DNA of 64,000 bases from Bacillus sp. BP-3 (GCF_028401955.1 NZ_JAQOTJ010000006.1:1-64000); one strand, 5' to 3'; positions 41,378 through 50,850 are shown, counted from the first letter of the stretch. A program made the numbers and translations. Notes: generated by a model not told the origin, from the letters alone.

Positions 41378-42496
41378 TTAATTGCGCTCTCTTACCAATG
41401 CTGTAAATTCACCCATTGTTGTTTTAGGTCCGACAAAATGGCGTTTAATTAAATATTGCTCGTTCGGTGTACCTTTTGTCAGATGATTGCCATGATCTGT
41501 TGTTACAGCAAACTCATAATATTTTTTTGTTTCTGCAACAGCTTGATCGTTATAAGAACCTACTGGATACGCAAGAGCAATGATTTTTTTGCCAGTAAGA
41601 TTTTGAATTTTCTCTTTTGAAACGCGTAATTCTTCATCATAATTGTTTGAAAAAGCCATCATCGCATGAGTAGATGTGTGCGATTGGATAGAGAAAATAC
41701 CGGAATCTACCATCTGTTTAATCTCATCTTTTGAAAGACGATTTGGTGCATCAATATCATTGGCAACGAGAAACTCTGTCGCTGCTGGCTGGAATTTATC
41801 ATCTTTTAAACCTTGTAAAATTCTAAGGGCATTCATATTATTTTTTCGTCCATCATCTAAGGTGATAAAGATAGGCTTATTGACACGATTTATATCATTC
41901 CAACGTTCAAAAGTCAGCAATGTATACCCATTATCTTTTAAATACTTCATATGTAATTCGAACTGTTCGGGCGGTACATACAACCCTAACTCGCCGTCAC
42001 CTGGTCCAGAGTATTTTTCAATTGCATGATACATTAGAATTGGTACAGATTGTTGGAATGTAATTGTAGATTTCGCAAGAGGTACTTGTGTGCCATCTTC
42101 TTTTAATCCTGTTGTTTCAATTTGATATTCTCCGCGTTTCAAATTGAAAGATTTTAAGTGGAATGGGAAAGCAAAGTTATGATCTTTTTCATGTGATGAA
42201 AATGTCTGTTTGCTTTCAGGGCCATCAGCAGTGCGCCAAACGTGGTATTGTACTTCTTTAAACGCATCTTTTAAATTGTTCATATAGAGCACAGTGTTTT
42301 TTGCATCAGGTGCAAAAGGCTCCCATGTGATGTTCCCTTGTGTTAAAGGAACATCGACTGTTTTTGCTTCAACTTTTTTCGTTTCCTTTTGCTTCTCGGT
42401 AGCTGCATCTTTTTTCTGTGTATCACTAGTTACACTAGTGTTGCAGCCTACAAGAATAGTAGAAGAAAGTAAAGCCAATAGTGCATATTTCTTCAT
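41378..42496 (-). CDS. Polysaccharide deacetylase lipoprotein (BA0331-like), paralogue
   Basis: About 372 aa, the same architecture as its neighbour: lipoprotein signal MKKYALLALLSSTILVGC, linker, Bsp-like module (VLYMNNLKDAFKEVQYHVWR) and NodB domain. Motif 1 is TLDDG instead of TFDDG and motif 2 is SHTSTHAM, so the metal ligands are kept. The two proteins are clearly related along their whole length, indicating tandem duplication. The ATG at 42496 has AAGGA upstream; an ATG at 42499 is an equal alternative. Extension to 42607 would bury the signal peptide and was rejected. Confidence 0.91.
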   Translation of the reverse strand: MKKYALLALLSSTILVGCNTSVTSDTQKKDAATEKQKETKKVEAKTVDVPLTQGNITWEPFAPDAKNTVLYMNNLKDAFKEVQYHVWRTADGPESKQTFSSHEKDHNFAFPFHLKSFNLKRGEYQIETTGLKEDGTQVPLAKSTITFQQSVPILMYHAIEKYSGPGDGELGLYVPPEQFELHMKYLKDNGYTLLTFERWNDINRVNKPIFITLDDGRKNNMNALRILQGLKDDKFQPAATEFLVANDIDAPNRLSKDEIKQMVDSGIFSIQSHTSTHAMMAFSNNYDEELRVSKEKIQNLTGKKIIALAYPVGSYNDQAVAETKKYYEFAVTTDHGNHLTKGTPNEQYLIKRHFVGPKTTMGEFTALVRERN

Positions 42497-42654
42497 CATA
42501 TCCATCCTTCTATTGTGTATTATATCCTTGTTAATCATATCACTCTCGAAAGGAGAGGGGAATATACTTTTTTGGATAATTACGACAAAGATACTGAATT
42601 TTCGCAACTAACAAGGAAGATATATATAAATATCAAAAAAAAACGATATAAAAA

Positions 42655-42748
42655 CCCTTTTCTTTTTAGGGAAGGGCGAGAGCGTCTGGGCGCGCATAGG
42701 AACGCTCAGGGCCTTTTCCTGCCACGTGCAACGTTTAAAACAAAAAGG
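42655..42748 (+). repeat. Dispersed intergenic repeat, copy E
   Basis: CTTTTTAGGGAAGGGCGAGA, GCGTCTGGGCGCGCATAGGA, ACGCTCAGGGCC and TTTTCCTGCCACGTGCAACG, then TTTAAAACAAAAAGGAG. It contains the TTTTCCTGCCACG part shared with copy A and the TTAAAACAAA part shared with copy B. Confidence 0.65.
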
Positions 42749-42749
42749 A

Positions 42750-42861
42750 GAGACCAAATATTTATCCCGCTATTCGTGGTCAGTTATTCCCCACCTCAAG
42801 ATTGAGAGAGAATCGAAGAAGATAGGTGGGGGCTGATTAAAGTTTCACTTTATCGGGTCTC
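42750..42861 (-). repeat. Structured intergenic repeat (ATAAAGTGAAACTT family), copy 1
   Basis: On the minus strand it starts GAGACCCGATAAAGTGAAAC and contains a CCCCCACCT / AGGTGGGG stem with a long loop. It ends GCGGGATAAATATTTGGTCTC-like (outer arms GAGACC and GGTCTC). A relative lies at 60336-60431. The conserved ends with a changed inner stem suggest a mobile or folded RNA element. Confidence 0.6.
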
Positions 42862-42868
42862 TTGCTTA

Positions 42869-42958
42869 TTATTTCTTTGGTTTCATATAAGGGACGATTT
42901 GTGCAGTAGCCCCTACAGAAGCACCACGAATGAAACCTTGATTTTCTAAGGAAAATAA
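42869..42958 (-). pseudogene. Short C-terminal gene remnant
   Basis: The minus strand reads LENQGFIRGASVGATAQIVP then YMKPKK and a stop, with no start codon or ribosome binding site; it abuts the nupC terminator. It may be the decayed end of a small membrane protein gene. Weak evidence. Confidence 0.2.
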
Positions 42959-42959
42959 A

Positions 42960-42995
42960 AAAATAGCTTCCTATTTTTAAAATAGGAAGCTATCT
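42960..42995 (-). terminator. Terminator of the nucleoside transporter gene
   Basis: ATAGCTTCCTATTTT / AAAATAGGAAGCTAT; on the minus strand followed by TTTTTTATTTT. Confidence 0.92.
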
Positions 42996-43000
42996 GCTAG

Positions 43001-44197
43001 TTAAATGAATAATCCTGCGATTGTAGCAGATAAAATAGAAGCTAATGTTGAAGCACAAAGGAGTTTCCATCCAAAGCGTGATACAATGCGCCCTTGTTTT
43101 TCAGATAGAGCACGAATTGTACCTACGATTGCGCCGATTTGGCTAATGCTTGCAAAGCTAATTAAGAATACTGTAACAATCCCAACTGTCCGCGGAGATA
43201 ATGTTGTCATGATTTTCTTTAAATCAAGAATCGCAACGAATTCGTTTAATGCGATCTTCGTTCCCATAATACCACCAGCAGAAATAACATCATGTGCTGG
43301 AATTCCCATTAAGAAAGCAAATGGTGAAAGAATGTAACCGAAGATTTGTTGTAGTGTAATTTTATAACCAATTGCACCTGAAGCAGAAGAAATTACGAAG
43401 TTTACAACTTCCATTACACCGATAAAAGCAATCATTAATGCCGCAACAATTCCGGCTACTTTTAAACCGTCTAAAGCACCGTTAATCATTGCATCGATTA
43501 AGCTGTTACCAAACATATTTTTATCGAACTTTTGGAGCTTTTCATCCTCTTGTGCTGTATCAACTGGTGTTAATAATGAACAAACGATAAGACTAGAGAA
43601 TAAGTTTAGCGGTAAGGCTATTAATACGTATTTTGTATCTAACATCATTACATAAGATGCTGTGACAGAAGCTGATACAGAGCTCATTGCCGAACAGCAA
43701 ATGATAAACATACGGTTTGCATTAAAATGCTGCAAATCATTTTTAATAACAAGTAACGCTTCACTTGATCCAAAGAAGACCGAGTTCACAGCGTGGAACG
43801 ATTCCACACGCGGCAAACCTGTAATTTTTGAAATCGCACCGCCAACAACACGAACGATAAAAGGTAAAATGCCAAGATAACTAAAAATAGAAAGTAGTGC
43901 AGAGAAAAAGACGATAATTAATAATACATTGAAGAAAAAGACAAAATCTTTATGAATACCGTTAAATAAAAAGTCCACGCCTGTCGTACCAAGTTTAATT
44001 AATTTATTGAAGACTTGACCGATAAAAACGATGATTTGCTGACCAACCTTTGTTCCAAATACAAACCAACCAATTAAAATTTGGAAAACAAGCATAATAA
44101 TAATAGCGCGAAAATTCACTTTTGCTCTGTTGTTAGAGAAAGCAAAACAAATTCCTAATACGGCAAGAATGCCGATAATACTCATTACATAGTGCAC
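43001..44197 (-). CDS. Concentrative nucleoside transporter, NupC family
   Basis: 398-aa membrane protein with about 8-10 helices. ITGLPRVESFHAVNSVFFGSSEAL and the C-terminal SPRTVGIVTVFLISFASISQIG are CNT-family segments. It imports nucleosides by cation symport. GTG start at 44197 with AAAGGAG 8 nt upstream. A guanine riboswitch in its leader indicates purine nucleosides as substrates, as for related transporters of the B. subtilis guanine regulon. Confidence 0.92.
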   Translation of the reverse strand: MHYVMSIIGILAVLGICFAFSNNRAKVNFRAIIIMLVFQILIGWFVFGTKVGQQIIVFIGQVFNKLIKLGTTGVDFLFNGIHKDFVFFFNVLLIIVFFSALLSIFSYLGILPFIVRVVGGAISKITGLPRVESFHAVNSVFFGSSEALLVIKNDLQHFNANRMFIICCSAMSSVSASVTASYVMMLDTKYVLIALPLNLFSSLIVCSLLTPVDTAQEDEKLQKFDKNMFGNSLIDAMINGALDGLKVAGIVAALMIAFIGVMEVVNFVISSASGAIGYKITLQQIFGYILSPFAFLMGIPAHDVISAGGIMGTKIALNEFVAILDLKKIMTTLSPRTVGIVTVFLISFASISQIGAIVGTIRALSEKQGRIVSRFGWKLLCASTLASILSATIAGLFI

Positions 44198-44293
44198 AAA
44201 ATTTTCTCCTTTCAGATGTGTAAATAAATAGAAGAGTAAACCTTAAAGATTTTAAGTCATACGTATGATGTCTGACCTTTAAAATAGAAATAA

Positions 44294-44353
44294 AAAAAGA
44301 CCCATACAGATCGACTTTCTTCTATGCGAGAAAGCTAATCAATATGAGTCTTT
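44294..44353 (-). terminator. Attenuator terminator of the nucleoside transporter leader
   Basis: On the minus strand AAAGACTCATA … TGTATGGGTCTTT followed by a T tract, between the purine aptamer and the GTG start. This is the expression platform of the riboswitch. Confidence 0.85.
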
Positions 44354-44387
44354 ATATATAATAAAAAAGTTAATATTCATTAGTTTC

Positions 44388-44457
44388 CCCCATAGTCCAG
44401 CAATTTCCGGTTGCCAGGTAGAGACTCTCGATCCATATCATCAAGTATATATGAGGT
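44388..44457 (-). promoter_or_regulatory. Guanine riboswitch aptamer
   Basis: Read on the minus strand: P1 ACCTCATAT … TATGGGGG, core GAGTCTCTACC and GGACTATG. The C in GGACTATG marks guanine/hypoxanthine specificity. Loop sequences ATATGGAT and GGAAATT fit the two kissing loops. It regulates the transporter gene through the downstream terminator. Confidence 0.93.
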
Positions 44458-44595
44458 AACACCATCCGTATGCAATTAGTAGTAGCGTAACATTAATAAA
44501 GAATTATCGTCAATAGATTTTTTCTTCCAATGGCTAAAGAGCGAGGGAATATGGTAAAATGTAACGCAGTGTTATGAAAAAAGAGAGGTCGGAAA

Positions 44596-45972
44596 ATGAG
44601 TAATAAAATGACGCCACCAGTTGAAAAAAACGAGTTTATAGATGTAGTGTTTGAAGATTTAACACATGACGGCGCCGGTGTTGCGAAAGTGGAGGGCTAT
44701 CCTATTTTCGTCAAAAACGGATTACCAGGTGAAGAAGCGCAAATTAAAATTATTAAAGTAAAAAAGAACTTTGCTTTTGGTCGTTTAATGAAGCTTCATA
44801 AAGAAAGTCCATATCGCAAAGACGCAGAATGCCCAGTATACAATCAGTGCGGCGGTTGTCAGCTTCAGCACCTAACATATGAAGGACAACTACAAGCAAA
44901 AGAAAAACAAGTACGTGACGTGATGCAGCGCATTGGCGGACTACATGATGTACCCGTTCACCCTGTACTTGGTATGGAAAACCCGTGGGTATATCGAAAT
45001 AAAGCACAAGTACCAATTGGCGAACGTGAAGGCGGACTTGTCGCTGGCTTTTACCGCCAAGGAACGCATGACATCATTAATATGGAAACATGCTTAATCC
45101 AAGCAGAAGAAAACGATACATTAATTCAAGAAGTAAAACGCATTTGTGAAAAGCACGGCATAACAGCGTACAACGAAGAGCGCCACAAAGGAACACTTCG
45201 TCACGTTATGGCTCGCTACGGACAAGTAACAGGGGAAATTATGCTTGTCTTTATTACACGCACCGCAGAACTTCAAAACAAACAGGCAATCATCGACGAA
45301 ATCACAGCGAAGTTCCCAAGTGTAAAATCGATCGTCCAAAACGTAAACAACAAACGGACAAACGTCATTTTCGGCAGCGCGACAACAGTCCTATACGGAT
45401 CAGAATATATTTATGATTTTATCGGTGACATTAAATTTGCGATTTCAGCACGTTCTTTCTATCAAGTAAACCCAACACAAACGAAAGTGCTATATGACAA
45501 AGCACTCGAGTACGCAAAACTAGATGGAAACGAAACAGTCATCGACGCCTATTGCGGCATAGGAACAATCTCCTTATTCCTAGCGCAAAAAGCAAAAAAA
45601 GTATACGGTGTTGAAATCGTTCCAGAAGCAATCGAAGACGCAAACCGAAACGCAGAATTAAACAACATGACAAACGTTGAATTTGGCGTAGGAGAAGCAG
45701 AAGTAGTTATCCCAAACTGGTACAAACAAGGCATCATCGCCGACACAATCGTCGTCGATCCCCCTCGTAAAGGCTGCGATGAAGCACTATTAAACACAAT
45801 CATCGACATGAAGCCAAAGCGTGTTGTATATGTATCATGTAGCCCAGCGACACTTGCTCGTGATTTGAAAGTGCTTGAAGAAGGCGGGTATAAGACGCAG
45901 GAGGTTCAGCCTGTGGATATGTTCCCGCATACTACGCATGTTGAGTGTGTGGCCTGGCTTAAGTTGGTATAA
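44596..45972 (+). CDS. rlmCD: 23S rRNA (uracil-5-)-methyltransferase, RlmCD/RumA type
   Basis: 458 aa. An N-terminal TRAM domain (about residues 10-70) is followed by Fe-S cysteines in [15 protein letters not shown] and a further Cys in METCLIQ. The SAM-binding motif is [17 protein letters not shown]; the catalytic DPPRKGC and [14 protein letters not shown] hold the nucleophilic Cys. B. subtilis RlmCD modifies both U747 and U1939. It is also possible that this is another paralogue of the TrmA/RumA group. AGAGAGGTCGG lies before the ATG. From about 45100 to 45780 the codons are richer in C-ending forms than neighbouring genes. Confidence 0.9.
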   Translation: MSNKMTPPVEKNEFIDVVFEDLTHDGAGVAKVEGYPIFVKNGLPGEEAQIKIIKVKKNFAFGRLMKLHKESPYRKDAECPVYNQCGGCQLQHLTYEGQLQAKEKQVRDVMQRIGGLHDVPVHPVLGMENPWVYRNKAQVPIGEREGGLVAGFYRQGTHDIINMETCLIQAEENDTLIQEVKRICEKHGITAYNEERHKGTLRHVMARYGQVTGEIMLVFITRTAELQNKQAIIDEITAKFPSVKSIVQNVNNKRTNVIFGSATTVLYGSEYIYDFIGDIKFAISARSFYQVNPTQTKVLYDKALEYAKLDGNETVIDAYCGIGTISLFLAQKAKKVYGVEIVPEAIEDANRNAELNNMTNVEFGVGEAEVVIPNWYKQGIIADTIVVDPPRKGCDEALLNTIIDMKPKRVVYVSCSPATLARDLKVLEEGGYKTQEVQPVDMFPHTTHVECVAWLKLV

Positions 45973-45973
45973 T

Positions 45974-46019
45974 AAAAAAGCAGTTGATATAGAAAAAATC
46001 TATACCATCTGCTTTTTTG
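45974..46019 (+). terminator. Terminator after rlmCD
   Basis: AAAAAGCAGTTGATATAGA / TCTATACCATCTGCTTTTTT stem with one internal mismatch. Confidence 0.9.
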
Positions 46020-46098
46020 TTTATAAAATACCATTCAGGGCCAATTTTAGTTAAAATAAACATTGCTGATTTTTACAACGAGAGGATTTGAGTTTGAA

Positions 46099-47061
46099 AT
46101 GATAGATAATTTTTGGCGTGATTTACCACGACCATTTTTTGTACTTGCACCAATGGAAGATGTGACAGATGTTGTTTTTCGTCACGTAGTAAGTGAAGCC
46201 GGTCGACCGGATGTATTTTTCACAGAGTTTACAAACTCGGATAGTTATTGTCATCCAGAGGGTATGAAAAGTGTGCGTGGCCGTTTGATTTTTACAGAAG
46301 ATGAACAGCCGATAGTGGCACATATTTGGGGGGATAATCCCGAATATTTCCGTCAAATGAGTATTGGTATGGCAGATCTGGGATTTAAAGGAATCGATAT
46401 TAATATGGGCTGCCCTGTACCGAATGTGGCATCGAGAGGAAAAGGTAGTGGCCTTATTCTGCGGCCAGACGTTGCGGCAGAACTAATTCAAGCAGCAAAA
46501 GCGGGCGGACTGCCTGTCAGCGTGAAAACACGACTTGGCTATAAGGATATAAATGAATGGGAGGAGTGGCTAACGCATATTTTAAAACAGGATATTGCGA
46601 ACCTCTCTATTCATTTACGAACAAGAGAAGAAATGAGCCAAGTAGATGCGCATTGGGAGCTAATTCCGGAAATCAAAAAATTACGTGACCGTATCGCACC
46701 AAATACGCTACTAACAATTAATGGAGACATTCCTGACCGTCAAACTGGGCTGGAGCTTGCTGAAAAATATGGTATTGATGGCGTTATGATCGGGCGAGGT
46801 ATTTTTAAAAATCCTTTTGCTTTTGAAAAAGAGCCAAAAGAGCATAGCAGTAAAGAATACCTTGATCTTTTAAGACTGCAGCTTGATCTTCAAGATCAAT
46901 ATGCGGAAGTACTGCCACGTTCAATCACAGGGCTTCATCGCTTTTTCAAGATTTATGTAAAAGGATTCCATGGAGCTGCTGAATTAAGAAATCAATTGAT
47001 GAACACGAAATCAACAGATGAAGTGCGTGCATTGCTTGATGCCTTTGAGGAAGAATGTTAA
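46099..47061 (+). CDS. tRNA-dihydrouridine synthase family protein
   Basis: 320-aa FMN enzyme of COG0042. [17 protein letters not shown] is the family start, [18 protein letters not shown] holds the catalytic Cys, VSVKTRLGY and the FMN phosphate motif [12 protein letters not shown] follow. It reduces uridines of tRNA; which position cannot be said. The ATG at 46099 gives the usual N terminus. The GAGAGGA ribosome binding site is rather far away (about 14 nt). Confidence 0.9.
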   Translation: MIDNFWRDLPRPFFVLAPMEDVTDVVFRHVVSEAGRPDVFFTEFTNSDSYCHPEGMKSVRGRLIFTEDEQPIVAHIWGDNPEYFRQMSIGMADLGFKGIDINMGCPVPNVASRGKGSGLILRPDVAAELIQAAKAGGLPVSVKTRLGYKDINEWEEWLTHILKQDIANLSIHLRTREEMSQVDAHWELIPEIKKLRDRIAPNTLLTINGDIPDRQTGLELAEKYGIDGVMIGRGIFKNPFAFEKEPKEHSSKEYLDLLRLQLDLQDQYAEVLPRSITGLHRFFKIYVKGFHGAAELRNQLMNTKSTDEVRALLDAFEEEC

Positions 47062-47110
47062 TGGTACGGGAAAGCCGTCTTTCGTAAAATAAGTTTGGAG
47101 CAAGAAACAG

Positions 47111-47150
47111 GCAGTGTTTTTGAGAAATCAAAGCACTGCTTTTTCTTTTA
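47111..47150 (+). terminator. Terminator after the dus gene
   Basis: GCAGTG … CACTGC stem with an inner TGA/TCA, then TTTTTCTTTT. Confidence 0.85.
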
Positions 47151-47189
47151 GTCAATGCTGCAGCAGAAAGATTTTTATGAGCGTACTTC

Positions 47190-47356
47190 CGGGTTTAACA
47201 AATATGGACCAGATCTACAGGTGCAATGCAAGAGATAAAAATGAATCAAAAATCATTTTAATCTTTCCTAAGGCTCAAGGTCTTCTTGGTATAACCTTCA
47301 CAAGTATTAATTCGGATAAGACTATAAAACATGTCTTTAAAATGTTAAAGTATTAA
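47190..47356 (+). pseudogene. Gene remnant of unknown origin
   Basis: A frame ending at 47356 reads LPGLTNMDQIYRCNARDKNE then SKIILIFPKAQGLLGITFTS and INSDKTIKHVFKMLKY. This looks like genuine protein sequence, but there is no ribosome binding site and no clear start. I do not recognise the family. The rest of 47150-47464 shows no gene. Confidence 0.3.
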
Positions 47357-47464
47357 TTTAGCGGAAATTAGCTTGAAAGTTATATTAAACCAGATAATTT
47401 AAAACATATTAGAGGATACGCTTTGAATACTGGATAAATAATCAATATTTTAGGAGGACTAACA

Positions 47465-47977
47465 ATGGCTATGAGCAATAATGATATATTAAAGAGGGTA
47501 AGATATGCTCTAGATATAAAAGATACAGATATGGTGGAAATATTTAATCTTGGGGGTATTGAAGTAAAGAAAGAAGAAGTAGTTGATATGCTTACAAAAG
47601 TAAAGAAAACTCCCCAACATGAAGCTGAAAATGATTATGTACTAACATGCGATAATGTGATGTTAGAATCATTTTTGAATGGCTTTATTATTTTTAAAAG
47701 AGGAAAACAAGATCCGAAACCAGGGCAACCGGCGGGACAAGCGGTACCTTTACAGAATAATGAGAGTGCCAATAACCTTCTTTTAAAAAAAATGAAAATA
47801 GCACTATCATTAACGAGTGAGGAAGTGCTTGATATATTAGATGGAGTGGGAGTTAAGGTAACAAAAGGAGAGTTAGGCGCTCTATTAAGAAAAAAAAGCC
47901 ATAAGAATTACAAGGAGTGTGGTGATAGATACGCAAGGAATTTCTTAAAGGGATTAGCTGTTAAATATAGAGGATAA
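47465..47977 (+). CDS. DUF1456 (YehS-like) protein
   Basis: 170 aa made of two DUF1456 repeats. Each starts with a helix of the type NNDILKRVRYALDIKDTDMV (residues 5-24) and NLLLKKMKIALSLTSEEVLD (about 105-124), and each ends in an LLRKK/LTKVKK segment. A Q/P-rich linker joins them. The family is widespread and of unknown function. The ATG at 47465 has AGGAGG 8 nt upstream. Two hairpins follow, the second with a T tract. Confidence 0.9.
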   Translation: MAMSNNDILKRVRYALDIKDTDMVEIFNLGGIEVKKEEVVDMLTKVKKTPQHEAENDYVLTCDNVMLESFLNGFIIFKRGKQDPKPGQPAGQAVPLQNNESANNLLLKKMKIALSLTSEEVLDILDGVGVKVTKGELGALLRKKSHKNYKECGDRYARNFLKGLAVKYRG

Positions 47978-48047
47978 GGAATAAACATTGTAACTTCTTA
48001 ACATTGCATGTGTATCCATGTTAAGAAAGTAGATGATGCAATGGATA

Positions 48048-48081
48048 GAGTAGGAAGTTTGTATCCTACTCTTATTTTTTA
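48048..48081 (+). terminator. Terminator after the DUF1456 gene
   Basis: GAGTAGGA / TCCTACTC stem then TTATTTTTT. A second hairpin, TTCTTAACAT / ATGTTAAGAA, lies just before it (about 47996-48027). Confidence 0.85.
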
Positions 48082-48126
48082 ATACATCGTGCAAAAATAA
48101 CATGAACGAATATTCTAGGTGATGAA

Positions 48127-48834
48127 ATGATACATACATATTTAGGTGAGACAATTCATTTTCATATAACTTACAAGAAGAAAAAATCTGTACGTATTTA
48201 TATAGATTCTTACGGAAATGTTGAAGTACAAGCGCCTAAAGGGACGCCTGTTGAATACATAGTCCAATTGCTAGAGGAGAAGTGGGGTTGGATTCTGAAA
48301 ATACGCAAAGAAATGGATGAGAGAATGCTTGGACCACAGGAGAAGGCTTATGATCAAGGAGAGAGCTTTCTATATTTAGGGAACACATATCCGATACAAA
48401 TCTCTCAAGATGCAAGTATCGGGCAAGACCATGCAGTGTTTGAAGGAGATAAGCTACATATATATGTGAAACAGCTTGAGGATGAGAAAATAAAAAAGGC
48501 CTTAAAACGATTTTATTATCAGCAGTGTAAAGCGTTAATAGAGAAGAGTATTAAATCTTATCAAAGCAACTTTAAAACAAAGCCGCGTTCAATCCGTATT
48601 TCAGATAGTAAGCGTACATGGGGAACCTGTGATTCAAAGTTGCAGTTAACATTTAATTGGAAGCTGGCAATGGCACCACCGAGGGTAATCGACTATGTAG
48701 TCGTTCATGAAATGTGCCATATGGTCCATCTAAATCATGATCGATCTTTTTGGCGCCTTGTTGGGAAGATAATGCCTGATTATGAGGAAATGGAAGACTG
48801 GTTAGCGTTATCAAGCTGGAAAATGACTGTTTAG
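48127..48834 (+). CDS. YgjP-like metallopeptidase domain protein (DUF45)
   Basis: 235-aa protein with the SprT-like/YgjP zinc-protease core: VVHEMCHMVHLNHDRSFWRL gives HExxH plus the third His (about residues 195-215), preceded by SKRTWGTCDSKLQLTFNWKL, the family signature. The N-terminal part resembles the WLM/DUF45 beta region. It is predicted to be cytoplasmic; the substrate is unknown. ATG at 48127 with AGGTGATG upstream. Confidence 0.9.
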   Translation: MIHTYLGETIHFHITYKKKKSVRIYIDSYGNVEVQAPKGTPVEYIVQLLEEKWGWILKIRKEMDERMLGPQEKAYDQGESFLYLGNTYPIQISQDASIGQDHAVFEGDKLHIYVKQLEDEKIKKALKRFYYQQCKALIEKSIKSYQSNFKTKPRSIRISDSKRTWGTCDSKLQLTFNWKLAMAPPRVIDYVVVHEMCHMVHLNHDRSFWRLVGKIMPDYEEMEDWLALSSWKMTV

Positions 48835-48979
48835 TATTGATATCGTTGGAGCGATTACTATTGCACTACAGTTTTAGTTTATAATTGTTTCTTCTTTTAT
48901 AACTGAACTCACAAACACTCCATGTATTGCCGCATACACTGTGGACATGTGGAGTTTGTAGCAACATTAGTACTCCAAT

Positions 48980-49020
48980 AAGAAGAAGCCCACTTACCAC
49001 AAGGAAGTGGGTTTCTTCTT
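48980..49020 (+). terminator. Terminator hairpin after the YgjP-like gene
   Basis: AAGAAGAAGCCCACTT / AAGTGGGTTTCTTCTT with a 9-nt loop. A smaller CTCCATGT / ACATGTGGAG hairpin precedes it (48919-48956). The intergenic stretch 48835-49248 otherwise holds only the MFS promoter region. Confidence 0.8.
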
Positions 49021-49100
49021 AACATCTATATAAATTATAAATTAAATCCAATTAAAATAACCCTAGAAACAGTTCACTCACATAAAGTAAATTTCAAAAC

Positions 49101-49117
49101 ATACTTATAGTAAGTAT
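49101..49117. promoter_or_regulatory. Palindrome ATACTTA-TAG-TAAGTAT upstream of the MFS pump gene
   Basis: A perfect 7+7 inverted repeat about 130 nt before the pump's start codon, similar in style to operators of HxlR/MarR-type redox or drug sensors (TACT…AGTA). No regulator gene is adjacent. Function inferred only. Confidence 0.35.
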
Positions 49118-49248
49118 CTGCATGCCAGTGCAAACGAAGTAGATTTTTGTCAGAAAAACACTTCCAAATTTTGTTGTTATTCAATGTGAAAGTGTTATTC
49201 TATTTGAGTGGATAGGATTGAAAAAATGGGGAATGAAGGGAGAGCATA

Positions 49249-50793
49249 ATGGAAAATAACAAAAGAATGCCCTTTGTGATTGTAGCCATGGCATTAGGAC
49301 TGTTTATGTCATCTCTGGATAACACCATTGTTTCAGCAAGCATTAGTCAAGTGATTAAAGATATTGGTGGGTTTGATAAAATGAGCTGGGTTTTCACGGC
49401 TTATATGCTTGCGGCAACAAGTACGATGCTCGTGTTTGGGAAAATGAGCGATTTATTTGGAAGGAAATTATTTTATTTAATTGGGATTAGTTTATTTTTA
49501 GTTGGGTCAGCATTATGTGGAACTGCTCAAAATATAGACCAGTTAATTGCGTATCGTGTTATTCAGGGGATAGGTTCAGGAGCTATTTTTCCGATTTCAT
49601 TCACAATCATTTATTCAATTTCTACAGATCCTAAGCAAGCTGCGAAAATGTCTGGTGTGTTTGCTGGGATATTTGGTATATCCTCAGTTCTTGGACCGCA
49701 GATCGGTACTTGGATTTCCGAAGCATCCTGGTTAGGATGGAGATGGTGCTTTTACGTAAATGTACCTTTTGGCATTTTATCGATTATTACTTTGTTGTTT
49801 TCTTTACAGGAATCTAAGTCAGAACATAAACCAAAAGTGGATTATCTTGGAACGATTTTATTAATTGCTTCAACTGTTTTACTTCTTCTCGGTTTAGAGT
49901 GGGGTGGGAAGGATTATGCCTGGGACTCCGTTCAAATCATTGGAATGTTTAGTGCAGCTGCTATATCGATTGTGTTGTTTATATTAGTGGAAAGAAAGGC
50001 CAGTGAACCGATTTTACCTCTTTCCATTTTTAAAAATAAAATGGTGATTGGCACAAGTATTATTGTATTTTGTCAGGGAGCAATTATGTTCTCTGCGATT
50101 ACGTATCTTCCTATTCTTTCAGTAGCTATTATTGGGAATGAAAATTCAAATAGTGTGTTAACACCAATGATGTTTCCAATTATGATTGGTGCGATTTTAG
50201 GTGGTTTCCTTTGTACGAAAGTCTCTTTCCGTACTATTATGGTCATTTCTATGGCATTTGGAATATTTGAAGCTTACATGCTCAGTACCATCACACATGA
50301 TACATCAAAATTAACAGTAACACTTGTTATGATTACAATGGGGCTGATTGTTCTTGGCCCACTTATGAGTGTCGCGCAAAATGCTGTCGCTCAATCCGTC
50401 GATATGAAATATATGGGGATTGCATCATCGGTTGTGGGATTTTGGAGAAGTATTGGTGGTGTGATGGGAGCTGCCATTACAGCAACTATTGTGAACAATG
50501 ATTTAAAAGAAAAGATGGTGGATTTTGCAGCATCTTCTAGAATACCGGCTGATCAAATTGAAAAATTAGCAAAACCAGAAATCTTGATGCAAAATCATGC
50601 GCAGCTCCCTCCTCAGCTAGTAGAATTCCTGAGAGGGGCGTTAGAAGCAGCATTGCACCGCGGCTTTATATTGGCAATAATAGCTGGTATCATCGGGCTT
50701 CTTGTTTCCTTATTTGTAGGTGGAGATCGTTATAAGGTTGAGCCAAAGGACAGTAAGGAAAAAGCTGGAGCAGGTGGATTTGTTAGAGGTTAA
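49249..50793 (+). CDS. MFS drug:H+ antiporter-2 family transporter
   Basis: 514-aa membrane protein with about 14 helices (EmrB/QacA type). Motif A-like GKMSDLFGRKLFY follows helix 2, and helix 1 has FMSSLDNTIVSASI with the DHA2 motif D1 pattern (L-D-x-T-I/V). It probably exports a toxic compound. ATG at 49249 with AAGGGAGAG upstream. The C-terminal tail is charged. Monocistronic, with a terminator right after. Confidence 0.92.
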   Translation: MENNKRMPFVIVAMALGLFMSSLDNTIVSASISQVIKDIGGFDKMSWVFTAYMLAATSTMLVFGKMSDLFGRKLFYLIGISLFLVGSALCGTAQNIDQLIAYRVIQGIGSGAIFPISFTIIYSISTDPKQAAKMSGVFAGIFGISSVLGPQIGTWISEASWLGWRWCFYVNVPFGILSIITLLFSLQESKSEHKPKVDYLGTILLIASTVLLLLGLEWGGKDYAWDSVQIIGMFSAAAISIVLFILVERKASEPILPLSIFKNKMVIGTSIIVFCQGAIMFSAITYLPILSVAIIGNENSNSVLTPMMFPIMIGAILGGFLCTKVSFRTIMVISMAFGIFEAYMLSTITHDTSKLTVTLVMITMGLIVLGPLMSVAQNAVAQSVDMKYMGIASSVVGFWRSIGGVMGAAITATIVNNDLKEKMVDFAASSRIPADQIEKLAKPEILMQNHAQLPPQLVEFLRGALEAALHRGFILAIIAGIIGLLVSLFVGGDRYKVEPKDSKEKAGAGGFVRG

Positions 50794-50807
50794 TAAATAA
50801 ATGAAAG

Positions 50808-50834
50808 ATGCCCCTTTACGAAGGGGCACTTTTG
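50808..50834 (+). terminator. Terminator after the MFS pump gene
   Basis: ATGCCCCTT-TACG-AAGGGGCA then CTTTTGT. Confidence 0.85.
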
Positions 50835-50850
50835 TAAGTGGTTAGAGAAG

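Noticed and set aside
42294-42805. Plus-strand frames over the second deacetylase start and repeat E
   Set aside because: They run through the repeat and antisense to a clear signal peptide; no start signals.
47111-47356. An 80-codon gene starting at 47114
   Set aside because: The first part lies in the terminator of the dus gene and has no ribosome binding site; only the last 55 codons look protein-like, so I list a remnant.
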